Below, one piece after another: positions 44,826 through 51,974 of a stretch of 64,000 bases of DNA. Source of the DNA: Methylopila jiangsuensis (GTDB taxonomy: Bacteria > Pseudomonadota > Alphaproteobacteria > Rhizobiales > Methylopilaceae); contig NZ_BSFK01000009.1 of NCBI RefSeq assembly GCF_027922305.1, positions 62,001-126,000 of the forward strand, in the 5' to 3' direction. A program made the translations under genes and the position numbers. The notes under the pieces are model-generated. The model did no database searches. It saw only the letters and a program-made list of their open reading frames with translations, and had not been told where the DNA came from. The first letter of the stretch is position 1. Each line of letters starts with the position of its first letter.

Positions 44826-45797
44826 TCACTCCGCGGCGAGGCGCGCGCTCCCGAGCGCCGTCAGCGGCGCCTCCGCCATGACGCGCACGAACAGCGTCAG
44901 CCGGTCGGCCACCTCCCGGAACGCGGGCAGGCGGGCGTGGACGCGCTCGTCCATGTAGAGGCCGCGATTCACCTCGATTTGCAGGGCGTGGAAGCCGCTC
45001 GGCGGGGCGCCGTAATGCTCGGTGATGTAGCCGCCGGCGTAAGGCCGGTTGCGCGCCACGGTGAAGCCGGCGTCCTTCAGCGTGCGCTCCGCCAGATCGA
45101 CGATCGCGCCGCTGCAGCTCACGCCGTAACGATCGCCCAGAACGATGTCCGGAGCCGGCCGGTCGTCGCGCACGCCGCCGGTGGAGGGCATGGAGTGGCA
45201 GTCCACCAGCAGCGCCACGCCGTGGGCGCGGTGCGCGCGCGCGATCAGGCGGGAAAGAGTGCGGTGGTACGGTTTGTACAGCGTTTCGATCCGCGCCAGC
45301 GCCTCGGCCACGGGCAGGCGCTGGCTGTAGATCTCCTGCGCCTCGCCGACGATCCGGGCGATGGTGCCGAGCCCGCCCGCCACCCGCACCGAGCGGGTGT
45401 TGGCGAAGGGCGGCAGCCGGCCCTCGAACATGCGCGGATCAAGCTCGTAGGGCTCGCGGTTGACGTCGAGATAGGCGCGGGGGAACAGCGCCCGCATCAG
45501 CGGCGCGCCGGCTGCGGGGGCGGCCGCGAACAGCTCGTCCACGAAGGCGTCCTCCGACCGGCGCAGGGCGCGCGAATCGAGCCGGGAGGCGGCGAGGAAG
45601 CTCGGCGGATAGACCGCGCCCGAATGCGGCGAGTTGAACACCGTCGGCGACGTCGGGCGCTCCGGCGACGCGATGTCGTAGGCGGGGTCGGGCGCGTCGG
45701 GGAGGGCGGACGGCGTCACGGAACGGAGCGGCCTCGAAAGCGGCGGGGGGAGAGGGCTCGGGGCGTCATGTTGCCGATCCGTGACGCCGCTGTCCAT
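44826..45797 (-). CDS. N-formylglutamate amidohydrolase
   Basis: 323 residues. Zinc-ligand motifs of the family are seen: FNSPHSGAVYPPSF, RSEDAFVDELFAAAP, LVDCHSMPS and LQIEVNRGLYMD. It hydrolyses N-formylglutamate, the last step of one histidine-breakdown route, though no other hut gene is near. The first 35 residues are low-complexity, so translation may start later. It is divergent from cpdR, a neighbourhood conserved in Hyphomicrobiales. Confidence 0.92.
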   Translation of the reverse strand: MDSGVTDRQHDAPSPLPPPLSRPLRSVTPSALPDAPDPAYDIASPERPTSPTVFNSPHSGAVYPPSFLAASRLDSRALRRSEDAFVDELFAAAPAAGAPLMRALFPRAYLDVNREPYELDPRMFEGRLPPFANTRSVRVAGGLGTIARIVGEAQEIYSQRLPVAEALARIETLYKPYHRTLSRLIARAHRAHGVALLVDCHSMPSTGGVRDDRPAPDIVLGDRYGVSCSGAIVDLAERTLKDAGFTVARNRPYAGGYITEHYGAPPSGFHALQIEVNRGLYMDERVHARLPAFREVADRLTLFVRVMAEAPLTALGSARLAAE

Positions 45798-45888
45798 GGC
45801 GGGGCGCGCGCGAAACGGTCTGTTTACCAGAGCCCGCGCTTATGGGATGACTCGTGACGATCGTCCGATACGCAGGATTTCTTCTCCC

Positions 45889-46257
45889 GTGCAACCGAAC
45901 TCCAAGATCCTTCTGGCGGAAGACGACGACGACATGCGCCGTTTCCTGGTCAAGGCGCTCGAGAACGCCGGTCATGCGGTGGTCTCGTTCGACAATGGTC
46001 TCTCCGCCTATCACCGGCTGCGCGAAGAGCCGTTCGAGCTGCTGCTGACCGACATCGTGATGCCCGAGATGGACGGCATCGAGCTCGCGCGGCGCGCGAC
46101 CCAGCTCGACCCCGACATCAAGGTGATGTTCATCACCGGCTTCGCGGCGGTGGCGCTCAACCCGGACTCGCAGACGCCCAAGGACGCCAAGATCCTCTCG
46201 AAGCCGTTCCACCTGCGCGAGCTGGTGAGCGAGGTCGACAAGCTGCTGGCGGCGTGA
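45889..46257 (+). CDS. cpdR: Cell-cycle response regulator CpdR
   Basis: 122-residue single receiver domain. ILLAEDDDDMRRFLVKALE at the N-terminus, the acceptor Asp in LLLTDIVMPEMDGIEL and the switch and Lys in FITGFAAVALNPDS and SKPFHLRELV follow CpdR almost word for word. Unphosphorylated CpdR drives polar ClpXP proteolysis of CtrA and other cell-cycle proteins, under the CckA-ChpT phosphorelay. GTG at 45889 gives the usual CpdR length. An upstream ATG at 45847 would add 14 residues with no family counterpart. Confidence 0.93.
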   Translation: MQPNSKILLAEDDDDMRRFLVKALENAGHAVVSFDNGLSAYHRLREEPFELLLTDIVMPEMDGIELARRATQLDPDIKVMFITGFAAVALNPDSQTPKDAKILSKPFHLRELVSEVDKLLAA

Positions 46258-46442
46258 CGCCGCCGCGCGGCCTGCTGCCGCCGCTGATGCTGGCGGCGGC
46301 GCTGGGGCTCGGCCTGTCCGGCGTTCTGGACCGCCCGGGCTTCGAGGGCGTCGGGCAGGGGCTGGTGATCGGGGCGCTGGTCTGCGCGCCGATCTGGGTG
46401 TTCGGCCAGTTGCGCAAGCGACGCGACGACCGCCGCGATTGA
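46254..46442 (+). CDS. Small hydrophobic membrane protein (62 aa)
   Basis: GTG start overlapping the cpdR stop (GTGA). Two hydrophobic stretches (LLPPLMLAAALGLGLSGVLD and GLVIGALVCAPIWVFGQL) are followed by a basic tail RKRRDDRRD, so it is a likely two-helix inner-membrane protein. Overlap with cpdR suggests co-translation. No function or family was recognised. Confidence 0.6.
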   Translation: MTPPRGLLPPLMLAAALGLGLSGVLDRPGFEGVGQGLVIGALVCAPIWVFGQLRKRRDDRRD

Positions 46443-46557
46443 ACGCGAGCGACGACTTGCCAGCCAGAGGGCGATCCGATATAGCCCCCGTCACTCCGGG
46501 CCGCCCCGCAGCGGTTCGCGAACTGGTTTCCGGCTCCGCCGATTCGTCGGCGGGTCA

Positions 46558-46632
<75 letters not shown>

Positions 46633-46636
46633 TTTG

Positions 46637-46680
46637 AATGAGGCGGTTCCGGCATGGCCGGGGCCGCCTCATTGCTTTTG
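46637..46680 (+). terminator. Terminator after tRNA-Val
   Basis: Arms AATGAGGCGG (46637-46646) and CCGCCTCATT (46664-46673) followed by GCTTTTG, four bases after the tRNA 3' end. Confidence 0.75.
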
Positions 46681-46716
46681 AAATCCAGATATGATCCGCG
46701 CCGCGCGGCCCGGTGG

Positions 46717-47328
46717 TCACAGCTCGACGTGCTCGCTGAAGGCCGCCGAGGGAATCGGCTCGTGGAACTGCACGCCGACGCCCTTGTCGAAGGCGCGCAC
46801 CACGGTGGCGGGGCGCCGGCCCGCCCGCACCACGGCGCCGACGAAAGGGATGTGCGCGGGTTTCATGAGGATCGCGGCGCCGGACACCGACAGGTCCAGA
46901 ATCAGGCCCGGAAACACCAGCTCCTCGCCGAGCCGCATCTCCACCTTGCGGTTGATGGGCACGATGCGCGGCGCCGCCCGTTGCGCCGCGGCCAGCGCCA
47001 CGCGGTTGGAGTGCCATTCCAGACAGGCGGCGAGGCGGGCCTTGCGGTCTTCGCGCACATCGAGCCGCAGCGCGAAGCCGTGGGGGATGAGCCGGTCGAC
47101 CCAGCCGCGCAGGATGCCGATGTTGTTGAGGTAGCAGATCACCCGCGCTTCGACGTTCACGGGATGGGGCGCGATGATGATGGCCGAATCGAGCGAGACG
47201 CGCAGCGCCTCGCAGGCGAACTCCTGTCCGTTCATCAGCATGCAGCGGCCGGCGATGACGTCGTCGCCTGTTCCGGCCACGGACGACGGCGCGGCGTTCA
47301 GCGGATGGTTCAGGTCGAGCGGCTGCAT
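46717..47328 (-). CDS. PilZ-domain c-di-GMP-binding protein
   Basis: 203 residues with two PilZ-like halves. The C-terminal half has the clear PilZ signature LDLSVSGAAILM (DxSxxG) and closing strand VVRAFDKGVGVQF. The arginine motif in front is weak (RIVPINRKVEM), so c-di-GMP affinity is uncertain. The ATG at 47328 is preferred to a TTG nine codons upstream. It could be one effector of the c-di-GMP pool altered by the GGDEF-EAL protein at 21486; that link is speculative. Confidence 0.78.
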   Translation of the reverse strand: MQPLDLNHPLNAAPSSVAGTGDDVIAGRCMLMNGQEFACEALRVSLDSAIIIAPHPVNVEARVICYLNNIGILRGWVDRLIPHGFALRLDVREDRKARLAACLEWHSNRVALAAAQRAAPRIVPINRKVEMRLGEELVFPGLILDLSVSGAAILMKPAHIPFVGAVVRAGRRPATVVRAFDKGVGVQFHEPIPSAAFSEHVEL

Positions 47329-47562
47329 GCGGGCGCCTGGGGAGAGCGTGGCCAACGGGCGACGCCGCCGGGCCGGTGGGGACGGAAGGGGCGTCTTCGC
47401 CGCCGGACCAGGGCGCCGGTGGGGCCGTCGCGCGCTGATGTCCGGGGCTTCAGGTCCAGTGTCTGCGAGGTAATTGAAGACCGCATTAAAAACTTCGGAT
47501 GACGAGAGCGGTCCCCCTGACGCTCTAGACGTCGCCGCAGGCCGCGGGACAGCGATCTTACG

Positions 47563-47634
47563 ATGAAGGGCGCGCGGCGGATCGCCGCGCGCCCTTCATT
47601 TAAAGACGAAAGACGGGCGCCCAAGGCGCCCGTC
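47563..47634 (-). terminator. Two adjacent hairpins downstream of the lactate dehydrogenase-like gene
   Basis: Hairpin one (47612-47634, arms GACGGGCGCC/GGCGCCCGTC) overlaps the stop codon and is followed on the minus strand by TTTCGTCTTTA, a rho-independent terminator. Hairpin two (47563-47599) has perfect 17-bp arms starting ATGAAGGGCGCGC with loop GAT and no long T run. Confidence 0.75.
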
Positions 47635-48946
47635 AGGCGCGGACCATCACCGAGTCCTTGGTGATCTCGGCGATCCTGGTCGCGCCCACCTGCTTCATGA
47701 TGGTCTCGAACTCGCGCTGGAGGATGGCGAGCACGGCGGCGACGCCCGGCTCGCCGAAGGCGGCGAGGCCCCAGCAGTAGGGCCGCCCGATGCAGATTGC
47801 GGTCGCGCCAAGGGCCAGCGCCTTCAGCACGTCGGTGCCGCGGCGGATGCCGCCGTCGATCAGCACCGGGATCTTGCCGTCCACGGCCGCAACCACCTCC
47901 GGCAGGGCGCGGATGGTGGGCTCGAGGCTCTCCTCGGCGCGGCCGCCGTGGTTGGAGACGATGATGGCGTCCACGCCGTGCTTCAGCGCGATCTCGGCGT
48001 CCTCGCGGGTCACGATGCCCTTGAGCACCAGCTTGCCCTTCACGATCTTGCGCAGCCGGTCCACGAACTCCCAGGTCATGCCGGTGCCGTAGAGGTTCGT
48101 GACCTTGGAGACGTCGAGATCGTCGAACATCGGCTTGCGGGAGACCTCGTTGGCGAAGCCGCCGGCGTGGCAGCCCTTGCAGTCGCGGGTGTCGTCGCGG
48201 CGGAAGCGGAACAGGGTCTCGGTGTTGCGGCCGCCCTGGCGGTCGACGGTGAGCACGATGGCGGGGGCGCCCGCGGCCTCGGCGCGCTTCACCAGCGCTT
48301 CCGTGACCGACCAGTCGTCGGTCGGGTAGAGCATGTACCAGCACGGGCCGCCGCGCTCCGCGATCACGTCCTCGATCGAGGTTGAGCCCACCGTGGAGAG
48401 GATGAAGTTGTTGCCCTTCACCTTGGCGGCGCGGGCCACGGCGGCTTCGGCCTCGGCGTGGAAGGCGCCCTGGCTGGAGACCGGCGCCAGCATGATCGGC
48501 GTGCTGAAGGTCTCGCCGAACAGGGTGACGCTGGTGTCGATCTTGCGCACGTCGATCAGGCGGCGGACGCGGATCGCGATGTCGTCATAGGCCTCGTGGT
48601 TGAGGCGCAGCGTCTCGTCGCCGTCGACGCCGCTCGCCAGATAGCCGTAATGGGCCGGCGGCAGCGCCTTCTTGGCTGCGGGCTCGAAGTCGAACACGTT
48701 CAGCGCCTGCTCCGGCGCGGTGATGACGCCGTCCACGGCCTTCTGCTGGGGCGCGCGCAGCACGTCGTAGCTCTGGGCCAGGGCCCCGCTCGAGGCGCCG
48801 GCGGAGAGCGCGCCCACCAGCGCGCTGACGGCGCTCGGCGTGAGGACGGGGCTCGCTGCGAGAAAGCGGATGAAATTGCGGCGGTCGGTCAGCGCGGCGT
48901 CGGACGGCGTCCGGGCGTCGGGTGCGGTCGTCAAGTTCGCCTCCAT
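47633..48946 (-). CDS. FMN-dependent alpha-hydroxy-acid dehydrogenase (L-lactate dehydrogenase-like)
   Basis: 437 residues. After about 90 residues comes the FMN alpha-hydroxy-acid oxidase barrel: PPAHYGYLASGVDGDETLR, IMLAPVSSQGAFH, FILSTVGSTSIEDV, LKGIVTREDAEIALKHGVDA, catalytic His in VSNHGGRAEESL, and VLIDGGIRRGTDVLKALALG. The N-terminus has TDRRNFIRFLAASPVLT, which looks like a twin-arginine signal and would send the cofactor-loaded enzyme to the periplasm. Most LldD proteins are cytoplasmic-face enzymes. An added segment DCKGCHAGGFANE is present mid-protein. Substrate (lactate or another 2-hydroxy acid) is not fixed. Confidence 0.9.
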   Translation of the reverse strand: MEANLTTAPDARTPSDAALTDRRNFIRFLAASPVLTPSAVSALVGALSAGASSGALAQSYDVLRAPQQKAVDGVITAPEQALNVFDFEPAAKKALPPAHYGYLASGVDGDETLRLNHEAYDDIAIRVRRLIDVRKIDTSVTLFGETFSTPIMLAPVSSQGAFHAEAEAAVARAAKVKGNNFILSTVGSTSIEDVIAERGGPCWYMLYPTDDWSVTEALVKRAEAAGAPAIVLTVDRQGGRNTETLFRFRRDDTRDCKGCHAGGFANEVSRKPMFDDLDVSKVTNLYGTGMTWEFVDRLRKIVKGKLVLKGIVTREDAEIALKHGVDAIIVSNHGGRAEESLEPTIRALPEVVAAVDGKIPVLIDGGIRRGTDVLKALALGATAICIGRPYCWGLAAFGEPGVAAVLAILQREFETIMKQVGATRIAEITKDSVMVRA

Positions 48947-49224
48947 GTCGGTTCCCTGCGGCCCTCGCTTCTCCGCGGGCTGCGGAAAAGCGCGGTTCAC
49001 CCGGAACGCGGCCCGAGAACCAGGGACAGGCAAGCGACCGGACGCATCGGTCTTATACGACTAAAGTCTAGTATGAAAGGTTGGGCTTTGAAAAATTCCA
49101 ATCTTTCCGGACCGACCGTAAGCCGGATTTTTTGAGCTGTCATGACATGCGATCGCGGTCGCTCCGCGTCGTTCGACGGCGGAGCGGCCGGTTCATCAAC
49201 TCGCGGCGAGGAAAGCGGTGGGCG

Positions 49225-49752
49225 TCAGCCCCGGCGGGCGCGGCGGATGACCAGCAGCGCGACCACGCCCCAGAAGGTGAAGAAGATGATGTTGAACCAG
49301 GGCACGATGGTCGCGTCCGGCTCGGCGCGCCGGATGTTGATGGCGTTGGGGAACATGGAGAACATGTTGATGCGCCAGCCGTAATAGGTGACGACCGCCG
49401 TGCCGCGGTCGTTGGCGATGGCGGCGGCGATGGCCTGCTCGTCGGCGCTGTCGAACTTGAAGTAGAACGGGAAGCCCCAGCCGGTGTCCTCGTTGCGGTA
49501 GACGCGGGGACGGTCGGTCTTGACCGTGGGGTCTTTGCTCACGCGCTCGGCGTAGATGTAGTAGACGTCCCGCCCGACCTGGGGCCGGTCGCCGCCCTGC
49601 AGCGGCTTGCCGGACATGTCCACGCGCCGGTTCTCGACGCCCACGATCCGCACCACGTCGTGCCGCGGCAGATAGAAGTGCAGGAAGGCCGCGCCCGGCA
49701 GCACCGCGCACAGGGCGATGACGGCGACGATCAGGCGGGTGCGGTCGAACAT
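49225..49752 (-). CDS. DUF1523-family membrane protein
   Basis: 175 residues with an N-terminal helix (LIVAVIALCAVLPGAAFLHF), a soluble middle containing VYRNEDTGWGFPFYFKFDSA and YYGWRINMFSMFPNA, and a C-terminal helix (IIFFTFWGVVALLVI). This layout matches DUF1523, a family of unknown function in alphaproteobacteria. It is co-directional with gtrA. Confidence 0.85.
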   Translation of the reverse strand: MFDRTRLIVAVIALCAVLPGAAFLHFYLPRHDVVRIVGVENRRVDMSGKPLQGGDRPQVGRDVYYIYAERVSKDPTVKTDRPRVYRNEDTGWGFPFYFKFDSADEQAIAAAIANDRGTAVVTYYGWRINMFSMFPNAINIRRAEPDATIVPWFNIIFFTFWGVVALLVIRRARRG

Positions 49753-49827
49753 CGGGCGGGAACTCCAGCGGGTGCGCGTGGATTATCTGGGACCGCGGCC
49801 CGGGATTGCAATCGCCGGGCGAAGGGC

Positions 49828-50283
49828 TCAGACGCCGCGGAAGGTCAGCAGGCGGTGGCCCACATAGCTGGTGGCGGCGCCGATGCCGATGGCGGCGGCG
49901 TGGGAGATCGGCTCCACCCACAGCGTCCAGCCCATGGCCGGCGCCACGACCCGCACGAACAGGATGGTGAGCAGCCACACCTCCACCGCGCCGACGGCGT
50001 TCACCACCAGGAACTTCCAGAGCTGGGAGCGGGCGTCGCCGGTCTTCGCCTCGAACACGAACAGGCGGTAGAGGAAGAAGCCCACCACCATGCCGACGCC
50101 GTAGGCCACCAGCACCGAGGCCTCGAACGGCATCACCATGTTGAGCGGGAACCGCGCCGCCCAGTTGACGAAGGCGGCGAAGCCTCCGGCGAGCAGGAAG
50201 CGGCCGATGCGCCGCATCTCGGCGGGGGTCATGCGGGCGCGCAAAGCGGGCGGCAGCGCGGCGACGAGGGCGGAGGCGGGCAT
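49828..50283 (-). CDS. GtrA-family membrane protein
   Basis: 151 residues with four helices. GRFLLAGGFAAFVNWAARFP and SYVGHRLLTFRGV at the C-terminus are typical of GtrA, which helps move polyprenyl-linked sugars across the membrane. It lies 7 bp downstream of the HAD-UbiA gene, so the pair may handle a polyprenyl-linked sugar (inference). Confidence 0.9.
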   Translation of the reverse strand: MPASALVAALPPALRARMTPAEMRRIGRFLLAGGFAAFVNWAARFPLNMVMPFEASVLVAYGVGMVVGFFLYRLFVFEAKTGDARSQLWKFLVVNAVGAVEVWLLTILFVRVVAPAMGWTLWVEPISHAAAIGIGAATSYVGHRLLTFRGV

Positions 50284-50290
50284 GGCGGCC

Positions 50291-51784
50291 TCACCAGAAC
50301 CGGCCGACCGGCGCGACCGCCGCCACGAAGGCGAGCGCCATGATCCCGCCCAGAGCGATCGAGGCCCGGTCCCGCACCGCGAAGGCTACGGGATCGTCGT
50401 GAAGCTCGTCGCGGCCCGACAGCACCCACACCCGGCCGAGCCACAGGAACAGCACGCAGGGGAAGACCCACAGCGCCTGCGGCGTCCGGTACATGTCGGC
50501 CGGGAACGCCTCGTTGAAGATGTAGAGCACCATGACCAGCACCGCGGACATGCCGGTGGCGGTGCCCATGCAGATCAGGAACGGCACGTCGGCGGCGACG
50601 TAGCCGCGTCCGCCCGCCTTGGTGGCGCCGGATTGCGCCACCCGCGCCATCTCGGTGTGGCGCTTGGCGAAGGACAGCGACGAGAAGATGAACATCGAGA
50701 ACACCAGCAGCCAGGGCGAGCCCACGACACCCGCCAGCGCCACGCCGATGACGAGCCGCAGCGTGAACAGCGCGGCGAGGGTGAACACGTCGAGCACAGC
50801 CACGCGCTTCAGGCGGAACGAGTAGGCGAGCGTCACCACCAGATAGGCGGCGAGCGCCGCGAACACGCCCCAGGAGATCAGCGCGCCGCCGATCAGCGCC
50901 ACGGCGATCCCGAGCGGCGCGGCGATCAGGCCGGCGGCGATGGGCAGCCGGCCGCTGGCGAAGGCGCGCTCGCGCTTCGACCAGTGGCGGCGGTCGTCGT
51001 TCAGGTCCCAGAGGTCGTTGAGCACGTAGGTGGAGGAGGCGAGGATCCCGAGCAGCAGGAAGCCCAGCGCCACCACGCCCCAGGTGTGGGGGTGGAGCGC
51101 CTCGCCGCCGAGGATCATGGGCACGAACACCAGCGCGTTCTTGGCCCACTGGTGGACGCGGGCCGCCTTCAGCACGGTCTTCAGGCCCGCCTTGGGCCGG
51201 GGGATGACGGCGAGCGGCGTGCGGATCGCCTCCGCCGCCTTCAGGGTGGACGCGGAGGCGCCCACCACCACGCTCTCGGTGGCCGCCCGCCACACGGGCA
51301 GATCGGCGGAGGAGTCGCCCGCATAGGCGAAGCCGCCGGGGAAGCGCGCCGTCAGCGCCGCGGCCTTGGTCTCGCCCTTGAGGTTGGAGACGCCGTCGCT
51401 CGCGATCAGCCCGTCCACGAAGCTGAAGCGGCGGACGAGCGCGGCCGCGGCCATGGCGTCCGAGGCGGTGGCGATGTGGACCTCGCGGCCTTTGGCGCGC
51501 TCCGCCTCGATGAAGCCGACCAGATCCTCGTTGATGGGCAGCGCCTCGGCGTCGAGCTCCACCCGCTCGGCCAGCCTGCGCTTCAGCGCCGCGCGCCCGC
51601 CCAGGAGCCAGACCAGCAGCAGCACGATGCGGAACGGGTTGCCCCGCAGGAAGGCGAGCGCCTGTTCGGCGAGCAGGTCGCCGCGCAGCAGGGTGCCGTC
51701 CACGTCCACGGCGAGGGGGGAGAGCGGCTTCTCGGGCATGGGGCGGGAGGCTCCTGTCACGAGACTGATGGGTGCGGTCGCCAT
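50291..51784 (-). CDS. HAD phosphatase fused to a UbiA-family prenyltransferase
   Basis: 497 residues. The N-terminal 210 form a HAD phosphatase (LAVDVDGTLLRGD; HIATASDAMAA; FAYAGDSSADLPVW). The C-terminal part is a UbiA membrane prenyltransferase with the Asp-rich motif in VLNDLWDLNDDRRHWSKRER and about eight helices. Fusions of this type resemble decaprenyl-phosphate 5-phosphoribosyltransferase plus its phosphatase, giving a polyprenyl-P-ribose donor for envelope glycans. With GtrA next door, lipid-linked pentose synthesis is plausible but unproven. Confidence 0.88.
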   Translation of the reverse strand: MATAPISLVTGASRPMPEKPLSPLAVDVDGTLLRGDLLAEQALAFLRGNPFRIVLLLVWLLGGRAALKRRLAERVELDAEALPINEDLVGFIEAERAKGREVHIATASDAMAAAALVRRFSFVDGLIASDGVSNLKGETKAAALTARFPGGFAYAGDSSADLPVWRAATESVVVGASASTLKAAEAIRTPLAVIPRPKAGLKTVLKAARVHQWAKNALVFVPMILGGEALHPHTWGVVALGFLLLGILASSTYVLNDLWDLNDDRRHWSKRERAFASGRLPIAAGLIAAPLGIAVALIGGALISWGVFAALAAYLVVTLAYSFRLKRVAVLDVFTLAALFTLRLVIGVALAGVVGSPWLLVFSMFIFSSLSFAKRHTEMARVAQSGATKAGGRGYVAADVPFLICMGTATGMSAVLVMVLYIFNEAFPADMYRTPQALWVFPCVLFLWLGRVWVLSGRDELHDDPVAFAVRDRASIALGGIMALAFVAAVAPVGRFW

Positions 51785-51974
51785 GGTGTCTCCCGTCCGC
51801 CGTGCGGCCCCGCGGGGCCGTGCGCGTGGCGCGAAAGCGGCGCACGCGACGTTCGTCCACGGTCGTAATCGCGCGCCGGTTAAAATACGCCCTATGTCCG
51901 CCGTGATTTTCCGTGCCATGTCTGCGCGCGCCCGGCGCACCAGTTGGATTTCGTTCGCGAAGGCATTGGCTGAC

